12,983 nucleotides of DNA, taken from assembly GCA_947575425.1 (NCBI GenBank), contig CANPNQ010000010.1, positions 1 through 12,983 on the forward strand. Reading direction: 5' to 3'. This document shows, piece by piece, positions 1-4,444 of the stretch. The stretch comes from an uncultured Erysipelotrichaceae bacterium (GTDB lineage: Bacteria > Bacillota_I > Bacilli_A > Erysipelotrichales > Erysipelotrichaceae). Each line of letters opens with the position of its first letter. The first letter of the stretch is position 1. Both the position numbers and the translations under genes were made by a program. Under the pieces are notes generated by a model, which worked only from the letters and a program-made list of their open reading frames with translations, had not been told where the DNA came from and searched no databases.

Positions 1-221
1 ATATTCAGTTTTGCATTTGCCATTGTGGATCCGGTTGCCAAATGAATCTTGTCTTTCGTCCTTTTCAGTTCATGGGCAAAGGCGAAAACATTATCCACTG
101 TCTTTCCGGCACGAACAGCGCCTTCCGCGACGTTATAGATACAGCTGCCACATTTACGAATATAGTTTTTATGCTTATCTCCGAAAATAAAAGGGATCGT
201 CGTTTTACGTATGCTTGCCAT
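1..221 (-). CDS. terL: Phage terminase large subunit, N-terminal part
   Basis: This is the first 73 codons of a terminase large subunit; the rest lies beyond the left edge. Terminase large subunits are packaging ATPases and nucleases that push DNA into the procapsid. The visible residues include FIFGDKHKNYI near 11-21 and a Walker A-like EGAVRAGKT near residues 35-43, followed by a FAFAHELKRTK stretch and HLATGSTMANAKLN. This arrangement is typical of the PBSX/XtmB group. The ATG lies inside the last codons of the small-subunit gene (17-bp overlap), which indicates translational coupling. The assignment is supported both by the Walker A motif and by the upstream small-subunit gene. The nuclease domain cannot be judged from this fragment. 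Confidence 0.9.
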   Translation of the reverse strand, partial: MASIRKTTIPFIFGDKHKNYIRKCGSCIYNVAEGAVRAGKTVDNVFAFAHELKRTKDKIHLATGSTMANAKLN

Positions 222-885
222 AGATCTGTTCCTCTATTTCACTGACATCCTCGATCTCGTTGTCCTCGCCTGTTATCTTCTTTGTCTGCGCCTGGATCAT
301 CCTAATACGCTCCTTTTGATAGTCACTTGCGGTTTCTGATCGACGATCTAGGATATCATAATATGATCGTATCATCTTATCTAAATCAGCCATGGAGCGA
401 CTATACGCCTGTAATGTATTTACTTGTTTGCTCCACTCCTCTTTGCTTTCTACATGAAGTATCTTCTGTGAATGCAGGATGTTAGCAAGCTGCATTTCTA
501 TATTGCACCATATGATATCCAGCGGATCCTCGGGCATTTCCTTAATGATCTCATTGATCGCCGGCGGGAGCCATTTAGAATATAATCCATGCTTTCTTGC
601 GTTTTGGTTTTTCAGGTTCTTTCCTTTGGCATTCTGATTGCCCGGTTGACCGCCTTTTTTCTTTATCTTAGTACTTTTCTTAGTACTCTGTTTTATCTTA
701 GTACTTTTGCCATTTTTTATCTTAGTACTAAGATTGTTTTCCCACCCATCCAATGACTTCCATCCTGATACTGATTTCTCACTTACGCCCAATTTTTCTG
801 CAATCTCCCGGTTAGTGATATTGCCCTGGTGAAGATCGTACAGATCATGTGCTTTTATTCTGTTTTCTGATTTCTTTTTAGGCAT
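205..885 (-). CDS. terS: Phage terminase small subunit (PBSX-type, HTH N-terminus)
   Basis: A 226-residue protein that should recognise the packaging site and recruit the large subunit. The N-terminus (MPKKKSENR...) leads into a helix-turn-helix with NREIAEKLGVSEKSVSGW around residues 25-42, then a Lys-rich low-complexity linker built from STKIK repeats (about 53-75), a GNQNAKG/NARKHGLYSKW segment typical of PBSX-type small subunits, and a helical C-terminal half for oligomerisation. The ATG at 885 is chosen because AAAGGAGTG precedes it at normal spacing. A longer frame reaching 939 would run through the terminator hairpin at 906-933, so it is rejected. The gene ends inside the start of terL. 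The linker DNA contains four direct repeats, listed separately. Confidence 0.85.
   Translation of the reverse strand: MPKKKSENRIKAHDLYDLHQGNITNREIAEKLGVSEKSVSGWKSLDGWENNLSTKIKNGKSTKIKQSTKKSTKIKKKGGQPGNQNAKGKNLKNQNARKHGLYSKWLPPAINEIIKEMPEDPLDIIWCNIEMQLANILHSQKILHVESKEEWSKQVNTLQAYSRSMADLDKMIRSYYDILDRRSETASDYQKERIRMIQAQTKKITGEDNEIEDVSEIEEQIYGKHT
667..729 (-). repeat. Four AGTACTAAG direct repeats inside terS
   Basis: The 9-mer AGTACTAAG (minus strand) occurs at 721-729, 697-705, 679-687 and 667-675, with start-to-start distances of 24, 18 and 12 bases. Three copies continue as ATAAA. The copy at 721 extends to the 12-bp palindrome CTTAGTACTAAG. Each copy encodes Ser-Thr-Lys in the TerS linker. 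Pac sites of several headful-packaging phages lie inside terS, so this could be the packaging recognition site. It could also be only repeat expansion of a basic linker. Confidence 0.7.
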
Positions 886-905
886 CCTATCACACTCCTT
901 TCCGG

Positions 906-933
906 GTAAAAGAAAAGCACCGCTTGGGGTGCT
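906..933 (-). terminator. Intrinsic terminator after the toxin gene
   Basis: On the minus strand AGCACC, a 6-base loop, GGTGCT, then TTTTCTTTT: a perfect 6-bp stem with a T-rich tail. The toxin stop codon sits at the base of the stem. It closes the toxin-antitoxin unit and lies just upstream of terS, so terminase transcription must read through it or start after it. Confidence 0.8.
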
Positions 934-1198
934 ATTCATAAATATCTTTTCTATGTCCTACACTAATTACCAAGATTACAAGCCTTCCATCTTCAATGTC
1001 ACACAAAATTCTATAATTCCCTACTCGATAACGCCACTGGCTTTTTAAATTACCTTTTAACGCTTTACCTTTACTTCTAGGATCATCACAATCAACAAGA
1101 TTATTGTTAATCCAATTCATTAGCATGACTTTTGTGTAGTTATCTAGTTTCCTGATTTGTTTCTGCGCTGTTTTTGAATATTCAACTTTGTAACTCAT
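932..1198 (-). CDS. RelE/ParE-family type II toxin
   Basis: An 88-residue basic protein with the RelE/ParE fold signature: MSYKVEYSKTAQKQIRKLD at the start, a helical section, then PRSKGKALKGNLKSQWRYRVGNYRILCDI and LVILVISVGHRKDIYE. The WRYRVGNYRI strand and the closing HRKDIY are hallmarks of the RelE subgroup, whose members are usually ribosome-dependent mRNA interferases. Arg and Lys positions in these strands are compatible with activity, but the exact target is not shown by sequence. The gene overlaps the antitoxin by 4 bp (ATGA), the usual stoichiometric coupling of such pairs. It ends in the terminator at 906-933, making a compact independent cassette. Confidence 0.88.
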   Translation of the reverse strand: MSYKVEYSKTAQKQIRKLDNYTKVMLMNWINNNLVDCDDPRSKGKALKGNLKSQWRYRVGNYRILCDIEDGRLVILVISVGHRKDIYE

Positions 1199-1413
1199 AA
1201 TCCTAATTCTTTCATAAATTCCTCATGAGATAACGTTTGAGGATCCTTCACATATTCATTATGTGCCTTCTCTGCTAACGCAATATCATACTCATCCTCT
1301 ATTTTTTCTAGTAGAGCGGTTTTAAATGCCTCTCCTAAAGAAAATCCATGAAAATCTGCATAACTTTTGAACAGTTTTTCTTCTTGTTCATTCATTCTGA
1401 TTGAGAAACTCAC
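1195..1413 (-). CDS. RelB-like ribbon-helix-helix antitoxin
   Basis: A 72-residue protein beginning SFSIRMNEQEEKLFKSYADFHG, a short beta strand followed by two helices as in ribbon-helix-helix antitoxins of the RelB/DUF6290 kind; the acidic C-terminal half (about 40-72, ending EEFMKELGL) would wrap the toxin. The start is the GTG at 1413, preceded by AGAGGTG at 5-base spacing. The frame also opens upstream at 1458, but that codon lies inside the promoter and operator, so it cannot be the start. The N-terminal DNA-binding part should bind the palindrome at 1445-1462 and autoregulate the operon, as is known for this family. Confidence 0.85.
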   Translation of the reverse strand: MSFSIRMNEQEEKLFKSYADFHGFSLGEAFKTALLEKIEDEYDIALAEKAHNEYVKDPQTLSHEEFMKELGL

Positions 1414-1436
1414 AATATCACCTCTTTCTGTAATAC

Positions 1437-1465
1437 ATTGTACTACATATGACTGCATATGTCAA
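1437..1465 (-). promoter_or_regulatory. Sigma-A promoter with operator palindrome for the toxin-antitoxin operon
   Basis: TTGACA (1465-1460), 17-base spacer, TACAAT (1442-1437): a near-consensus housekeeping promoter. The spacer and -35 hold the inverted repeat ACATATG-CAGT-CATATGT (1445-1462), 7-bp perfect arms. A palindrome here would let a bound antitoxin block RNA polymerase, the usual conditional autorepression of such operons. Confidence 0.85.
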
Positions 1466-1485
1466 TAATTGTCTGTGATATTTAC

Positions 1486-1513
1486 AAATTAAAAAGCACC
1501 CTTTTGGATGCCT
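1486..1513 (-). terminator. Intrinsic terminator ending the structured RNA
   Basis: On the minus strand AGGCATCC, AAAA loop, GGGTGCTT followed by TTTAATTT. The stem is 8 bp with two G-T wobbles and has a T tract. It lies 20 bases upstream of the toxin-antitoxin -35 and would stop transcription coming from the 1900 promoter. Confidence 0.7.
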
Positions 1514-1893
1514 ATCACTTTTGTTTTGCCTATGTAGCCCCAACACGCCCATAGGCTAAACGGACAATGCTTTCCTAGGTTTCGCATAATGGATCTATCC
1601 GCCAAACGCTTTAGCGCCGGATATTCCATCTCCGTTCTTGCCATTTTTTTCTGAAGTAACGTCAATGTAGGGGTTCTTCACGACAGAAGGTTCAGACCTG
1701 TTATTGACGATCTTTATTCGATCAAAGCCAGCACATCAGACTTGCACTGATTCATACAGGAGGTACGCCACTATGGCTTGCTGGCATGTATGCCGGGCTT
1801 TCACCGGCTCTGTAAAAGAGAGAAAGAATGTATACCTAAGAGGAATCAAAGGCATGCGGATCATGGGGTTGTCAGGTTTCCCCACATATCCAC
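1486..1893 (-). ncRNA. Putative large structured noncoding RNA (about 400 nt), class unknown
   Basis: This gene-free stretch is flanked by a promoter (1900-1908) and a terminator (1486-1513). Helices readable by eye on the minus strand: TGGGG/CCCCA (1884-1880 with 1868-1864); GCCGG/CCGGC (1808-1804 with 1796-1792) around a UGAAAGC loop; a multibranch closing helix GCCAGCA/TGCTGGC (1785-1779 with 1733-1727) enclosing GCCA-TAG-TGGC (1777-1767) and TCAG/CTGA (1750-1747 with 1739-1736); AGGT-CTGA-ACCT near 1699-1688; a long interrupted hairpin ATGGA, ATCCG, CGC pairing with GCG, CGGAT, TCCAT (1629-1589); GCCTATG/CATAGGC (1556-1550 with 1534-1528). CATACA/TGTATG could form a competing or pseudoknot pairing. 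No start codon with a ribosome site and no family-like protein occurs on either strand. Large ornate phage RNAs (GOLLD, ROOL) are known, but I cannot assign this one to them. Confidence 0.7.
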
Positions 1894-1899
1894 AATATC

Positions 1900-1936
1900 A
1901 TTATATCATGTCAACCCCTATCCAGCGACTGGATAG
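1900..1936 (-). promoter_or_regulatory. Extended -10 promoter with perfect palindrome at -35: likely activated late promoter
   Basis: TGATATAAT (1908-1900) is a perfect extended -10. At 17-base spacing there is no good -35; instead CTATCCAG-TCG-CTGGATAG, an 8-bp perfect inverted repeat, covers 1936-1918, about -25 to -43 from the expected start near 1893. A TTGACA also occurs at 1914-1909, but its 17-base spacing leads only to GGATAT. An activator bound to the palindrome, perhaps the regulator encoded directly upstream, would explain this layout. On the plus strand the same hairpin is followed by TTTTATAAAATTTT and might also stop antisense transcripts. Confidence 0.6.
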
Positions 1937-1938
1937 TT

Positions 1939-2403
1939 TTATAAAATTTTATTTATTTTGCTCAAAATTCTAGTGATTATGTTATTGGTGTACTTGTAAA
2001 TGGTGTCTTTTTCGTACCCTGTTTCTTCTTTCACTTTCTCTGCGTTGTCGCAACGATACTTCATGATATATGACAACGCTATTTTGTATTGAGGATATGT
2101 AAGTACATCTAACCACCTGCTTATTCCGTCAAGTTTTTGAGCATATGGCTTTTGCATGGCTTCTATTTCCCCTAGCGAAAGCGCTCTATAATGCTGTATA
2201 CCATCTTTTGCCTGTGGATTATCTGGTGCTTTAATAACACTGCCACTACTGTTTGGCTTGTTTTTTATTCTGATCTTCTCTTTCTCCAATTCCTGATACA
2301 AGCTAAGATACAAATAAAAGCATTTTAATTCTTCTTTGATATGTTCTTTCATCTGTTCTTCTTTGTCATATTCCTTAGGTACAATTTCGTTACGCCAATC
2401 CAC
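1939..2403 (-). CDS. ArpU/RinA-like phage late transcription regulator
   Basis: A 154-residue protein resembling the small sigma-region-4-like regulators (ArpU/RinA and relatives) that sit immediately before terminase genes in Firmicutes phages and switch on late transcription. The N-terminal half is helical and charged (LYQELEKEKIRIKNKP near 38-53), then comes a SSGSVIKAPDNPQAKDGIQ segment, and the C-terminus holds a helix-turn-helix-like LTYPQYKIALSYIM...VKEETGYEKDTIYKYTNNIITRIL (about 101-149), as expected for contact with a -35 region. The start is GTG at 2403, with AAAGGGG seven bases upstream; a six-codon mini-frame (2406-2426) with its own good ribosome site ends just before it. The palindromic promoter directly downstream is the obvious candidate target. 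The family name is inferred from position and motif; DNA specificity is unknown. Confidence 0.75.
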   Translation of the reverse strand: MDWRNEIVPKEYDKEEQMKEHIKEELKCFYLYLSLYQELEKEKIRIKNKPNSSGSVIKAPDNPQAKDGIQHYRALSLGEIEAMQKPYAQKLDGISRWLDVLTYPQYKIALSYIMKYRCDNAEKVKEETGYEKDTIYKYTNNIITRILSKINKIL

Positions 2404-2405
2404 AC

Positions 2406-2426
2406 TTACACCCCTTTCTCAATCAT
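2406..2426 (-). other. Six-codon mini-ORF ahead of the late regulator
   Basis: ATG-ATT-GAG-AAA-GGG-GTG-TAA is preceded by AAAGG at 6-base spacing within a GGAGGAGTAAAGG tract, a better initiation site than that of the GTG-started regulator. Its stop lies two bases before the regulator start, and its own codons contain the regulator's AAAGGGG. It could couple translation of the two, or be a remnant of a deleted gene. Confidence 0.35.
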
Positions 2427-2452
2427 TGCTTTCCTTTACTCCTCCGGCGCTT

Positions 2453-2653
2453 TCATCTGCCAACCTCTCGCCCAATCAAATAAGAGATGATTATAAAACT
2501 TGCTGCTACGCCTATCCACAAAAAGCCCATCATCGTAGTTTCAACCCAATCATCATGATTTTTCCCTTTCACTTTTTCATATGCTCTGCCTGTGAGAAAG
2601 CATATAGTCGTAAAACCAATTACACACAATGCGCCAATCATTATATTAAACAT
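2453..2653 (-). CDS. Small two-helix membrane protein
   Basis: A 66-residue hydrophobic protein starting MFNIMIGALCVIGFTTI, with a first transmembrane helix at about 3-20, a charged loop (GRAYEKVKGKNHDDWVE), and a second helix at about 41-58 (MGFLWIGVAASFIIISYLIG) ending REVGR. The start at 2653 is favoured because AAAGGG lies eight bases upstream; in-frame GTG and ATG codons at 2662 and 2659 are too close to that site. It follows a possibly frameshifted small membrane gene and precedes the late regulator. I do not recognise a family. The loop between the helices is basic and acidic in patches, so orientation cannot be decided. It may act at the host membrane, but nothing in the sequence shows how. 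Confidence 0.65.
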   Translation of the reverse strand: MFNIMIGALCVIGFTTICFLTGRAYEKVKGKNHDDWVETTMMGFLWIGVAASFIIISYLIGREVGR

Positions 2654-2751
2654 TGTCATCACCCTTTCTGTCTCTCAACACATACAACGCTATCGCCATC
2701 CCTATGTCTATACCTGCCAAGAAAGGCAATGAAAAGTTTAAGTATTTCCAT
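2646..2751 (-). pseudogene. Tiny membrane-protein gene, apparently frameshifted
   Basis: From ATG at 2751 the frame reads MEILKLFIAFLGRYRHRDGD and stops at 2659 (30 aa). The neighbouring frame of the same bases reads FLAGIDIGMAIALYVLRDRK and ends GDDNV with TAA at 2646. Joining them at the CCTTTCTTGG tract near 2722 by removing one base gives one continuous hydrophobic helix with a charged tail, which looks like a normal small phage membrane protein. Either a one-base insertion has broken the gene, or only the short 30-residue peptide is made. No good ribosome site precedes the ATG; translation would depend on coupling to the overlapping upstream gene. Confidence 0.35.
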
Positions 2752-2935
2752 TGTCTAGCCGCAGCCACTTTTCAAAACTTTCAGCGCAGTTTTCGCATAG
2801 GTCGTATGCGGCTTTTCTGTCAGAAACTCTTTTACCAACATCGGAAAATACCGTTATACTTTCACCATCACAATATATATGCTCGCCATCTGTTACATAA
2901 TACTTTCCACACCGATCGCACCGCTTAGCGTTCAT
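2738..2935 (-). CDS. Small zinc-finger-like protein
   Basis: A 65-residue protein opening MNAKRCDRCGKYYVTDGEHIYCDG and containing a second Cys pair in YDLCENCAESFEKWL (about 46-60). Two CxxC pairs about 40 residues apart suggest one zinc site, with strands between them (ESITVFSDVGKR). The start at 2935 is chosen because GGAGGTG stands six bases upstream; in-frame codons further up overlap the ribosome site. It overlaps the end of the upstream membrane peptide gene in another frame. Proteins of this shape are common and functionally undefined in Firmicutes phages; DNA, RNA or protein binding are all possible. Confidence 0.7.
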   Translation of the reverse strand: MNAKRCDRCGKYYVTDGEHIYCDGESITVFSDVGKRVSDRKAAYDLCENCAESFEKWLRLDNGNT

Positions 2936-3011
2936 GATCATCACCTCCGCTCTTGAATGCTGCATATAGCCATACTACGAGGAATGCCGCTGTTAGTAGG
3001 ATCCATTTCAT
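2925..3011 (-). CDS. 28-residue single-pass membrane peptide
   Basis: MKWILLTAAFLVVWLYAAFK followed by SGGDDHER: one transmembrane helix of about 17 residues with a short charged tail. The ATG has a textbook AAGGAGG ribosome site nine bases upstream and overlaps the previous small gene by 4 bp (ATGA), which supports real translation despite the size. The tail end overlaps the start of the zinc-finger gene. Possible roles include membrane signalling or modulating a host membrane protein; no family is recognised. Confidence 0.6.
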   Translation of the reverse strand: MKWILLTAAFLVVWLYAAFKSGGDDHER

Positions 3012-3094
3012 TGCTGTTCCTCCTTTGTTTCTACTTCATTATCGTACTTGAGGCACTTCCCGTCCTTATATGCCGCACATTCTTCTTTAGTCAT
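3008..3094 (-). CDS. 28-residue acidic Cys-containing peptide
   Basis: A tiny frame starting MTKEECAAYKDGKCLKYD and ending in an acidic KEEQQ tail. Its ATG shares one base with the stop of the preceding zinc-ribbon gene (TAATG), with GGAGTG seven bases before it, and its stop overlaps the next small gene by ATGA. This tight coupling on both sides is the main support. Two Cys residues eight apart are the only notable residues. Function unknown. Confidence 0.5.
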   Translation of the reverse strand: MTKEECAAYKDGKCLKYDNEVETKEEQQ

Positions 3095-3354
3095 TACCAT
3101 TCACTCCGATCTAATCGCTGATCACATTCATCACAATGTACCTCTGTTCCATCTAACACTTCACCGCAGTAAGGACATAAAGGCTCATCATCATATATCC
3201 AATTAGGCTTTTTTGGTGTTGCCTTTTCGATAGTCTCCCTAATCTTTTGGCAATTTTCTCTAAACTTCAAATCATGCTTCTGTGAATGCGTTCTTGCCAT
3301 ATCTGCTTGTCTAACTATGTAGTTGAAATATTCTAATAAACTGTTCTCATTCAT
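3094..3354 (-). CDS. Small protein with C-terminal zinc ribbon
   Basis: An 86-residue protein starting MNENSLLEYFNYIVRQADM, helical and charged through about residue 45 (HDLKFRENCQKIRETIEKA), with a C-terminal zinc-ribbon motif CPYCGEVLDGTEVHCDECDQ (about 59-78), where two CxxC pairs would bind one zinc. The start at 3354 has GAGGAGG at good spacing, directly after the SSB stop; the frame stays open further upstream, but that part lies inside ssb and is ignored. Its position immediately after ssb suggests a nucleic-acid-related role, which is inference only. No named family recognised. Confidence 0.75.
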   Translation of the reverse strand: MNENSLLEYFNYIVRQADMARTHSQKHDLKFRENCQKIRETIEKATPKKPNWIYDDEPLCPYCGEVLDGTEVHCDECDQRLDRSEW

Positions 3355-3370
3355 CTTCGTTTCCTCCTCA

Positions 3371-3790
3371 TCAGAAAGGCAGATCATCATCTTGTATATC
3401 TGCCGCATAATCCGCGTATTCGTCGTTTTGTGTATATGCCCCTGTGGCTTCGTTCTGTGCGCTCTCATCGCTCTTTTTACTTTCCAAGAACTGCACACTA
3501 TCTGCTACTACTTCCGTGATATACACACGCTTTCCGTCCCTGTCATCATAGTTACGGGTTTGGATTCTGCCCTCAAGCCCGAGCATATGACCTTTGGAAA
3601 CATATGTGCAAATTGCCTCTGCTGTCTTTCCCCATGCTTGACAGTTGATAAAATCCGCATCAGGCTGCCCTTCTTTCTTAACTTTCCTGTTTACTGCTAA
3701 GACGAACGATACAACAGATGTACCATTTTGCGTTTTTCTCAATACAGGGTCTTTTGTGATTCTCCCAATTTCCATCACACGATTGATCAT
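3371..3790 (-). CDS. ssb: Single-stranded DNA-binding protein
   Basis: A 139-residue bacterial-type SSB. The OB fold runs from MINRVMEIGRITKDPVLRKT through SFVLAVNRK, DADFINCQAWGKTAEAICTYVSKGHMLGLEGRI and RVYITEVVADSVQFLESK (about 1-103); a disordered polar linker follows, then the acidic tip DDDLPF, which in SSBs docks partner proteins. The length is normal for a phage SSB, a little shorter than cellular ones. It coats ssDNA in replication and recombination. AGGAGG stands eight bases upstream, overlapping the stop of the SSB-like remnant. The stop directly after DDDLPF is TGA, which shows that TGA is a genuine stop codon in this genome. Confidence 0.95.
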   Translation of the reverse strand: MINRVMEIGRITKDPVLRKTQNGTSVVSFVLAVNRKVKKEGQPDADFINCQAWGKTAEAICTYVSKGHMLGLEGRIQTRNYDDRDGKRVYITEVVADSVQFLESKKSDESAQNEATGAYTQNDEYADYAADIQDDDLPF

Positions 3791-3802
3791 TTTTCTGTCC
3801 TC

Positions 3803-3922
3803 CTAAATCCTCATAAATGAAACATGCTCGGCAACGATCTCATAAGTGATACCATCCTTCTGCTTTTCTCTCGTTTTAGGCAATTCAACGATCATCCCTG
3901 TCAATACTACATTGTTGATCAT
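3803..3922 (-). CDS. 39-residue SSB-like remnant or mini-protein
   Basis: This short frame begins MINNVVLTGMIVELPKTRE, closely matching the first OB-fold strand of SSB, and continues to ITYEIVAEHVSFMRI, which matches the last OB strand (compare YITEVVADSVQF in the ssb gene next to it). The central strands and helix that bind ssDNA are missing. It looks like an ssb paralogue whose core was deleted, yet it keeps an excellent AAGGAGGG ribosome site, follows the DUF3850 gene without a gap, and ends in the ssb ribosome site. It may be a relic kept for translational coupling to ssb, or a small protein that interferes with SSB assembly. Confidence in the reading frame is fair, in function low. Confidence 0.6.
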   Translation of the reverse strand: MINNVVLTGMIVELPKTREKQKDGITYEIVAEHVSFMRI

Positions 3923-4210
3923 TTATATTTCCCTCCTTGCCATTTCTTCAAGTATTCTTTCTCGCTCCACTGGAACTGTATCTCTTGTAGACAACACAAC
4001 CACATCAGCTGGCAGGTGTGGCACATTCTTAGCGACATTGGTTATCATTACAATCATATATCGCCCTGTATAATAATTATCATACTCGCTAAGGATCATA
4101 TAATCACCTTCCTGATAATCGCAGTCATTTATCCGAATTTCCCAGTCTTTCAGTCCTTTGATCCGCAATTCAAACCATTGCGGATTGATCTTCTTTTCAT
4201 GTATCTTCAT
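3923..4210 (-). CDS. DUF3850 (ASCH/PUA-like) protein
   Basis: A 95-residue protein of the DUF3850 family, related to ASCH domains, which have a PUA-like RNA-binding fold. Matching features are MKIHEKKINPQWFELRIKGLKDWEIRINDCDYQEGDYMILSEYD, with the typical WEIR-N-D-D-GD pattern (about 23-37), then YYTGRYMIVMITNV (47-60), where a YTGR strand is usual for the family. The C-terminal part (LSTRDTVPVERERILEEMAR) replaces the usual short end. Such proteins are common in phage early regions and are suspected to bind RNA or modified nucleotides; the role is unproven. AAAGGAG precedes the ATG at good spacing. Confidence 0.8.
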   Translation of the reverse strand: MKIHEKKINPQWFELRIKGLKDWEIRINDCDYQEGDYMILSEYDNYYTGRYMIVMITNVAKNVPHLPADVVVLSTRDTVPVERERILEEMARREI

Positions 4211-4222
4211 TGTTTTCTCCTT

Positions 4223-4444
4223 TCACACATTCAATGCTATCTGTTCACATTCATCCTTGCGACTTTGCTTTGGCTTTGGCTCTTGATAATCCTTATCGCC
4301 AAACGCATCCATGCGATTAAACTCAAACGATTTACATTTGTTCGCTCTTTTCGCTGATTGCTCGCTCATTGTCCTGCCTTTTGCTTCGCAATACACTGCA
4401 TCGCCAACAATACAATTAGCGCAATACCTACACTTTTGATTCAT
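4223..4444 (-). CDS. Cys-rich small protein, probably zinc-binding
   Basis: A 73-residue protein with MNQKCRYCANCIVGDAVYCEAKG at the start: Cys at 5, 8, 11 and 19, and a further Cys near 37 (ANKCKSFEFNRMD). This CxxCxxC...C pattern is frequent in phage-encoded small proteins next to DNA methylases and suggests a zinc site. The rest is charged and polar (PKPKQSRKDE). The start overlaps the stop of the C5 methyltransferase by 4 bp (ATGA), so it is co-translated with it. No enzymatic motif is visible. Confidence 0.75.
   Translation of the reverse strand: MNQKCRYCANCIVGDAVYCEAKGRTMSEQSAKRANKCKSFEFNRMDAFGDKDYQEPKPKQSRKDECEQIALNV

Noticed and set aside
886..939. N-terminal extension of terS to an upstream start at 939
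   Set aside because: The extension is encoded by the terminator hairpin and the toxin gene end, and the good ribosome site serves the ATG at 885.
1528..1629. tRNA or tRNA-like gene in the 3' half of the RNA
   Set aside because: No 7-bp acceptor, anticodon and T-arm combination with GTTCRANNC can be assembled; the hairpins are of the wrong size.
1727..1810. Group II intron or cobalamin riboswitch, because of CCGGTGAAAGCCCGG and GTGCAAGTC
   Set aside because: No domain V-like catalytic hairpin, no reverse transcriptase, no B12 box or downstream transport or synthesis gene; the resemblance is limited to a short loop.
1704..1973. Plus-strand open frame of 89 codons across the RNA region
   Set aside because: No credible ribosome site, Cys/His/Arg-rich random composition, and it runs antisense into the regulator; no family resemblance.
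3824..4357. Long plus-strand open frame opposite the DUF3850 and Cys-rich genes
   Set aside because: It is the antisense of recognised minus-strand genes, with hydrophobic low-complexity translation and no ribosome site.
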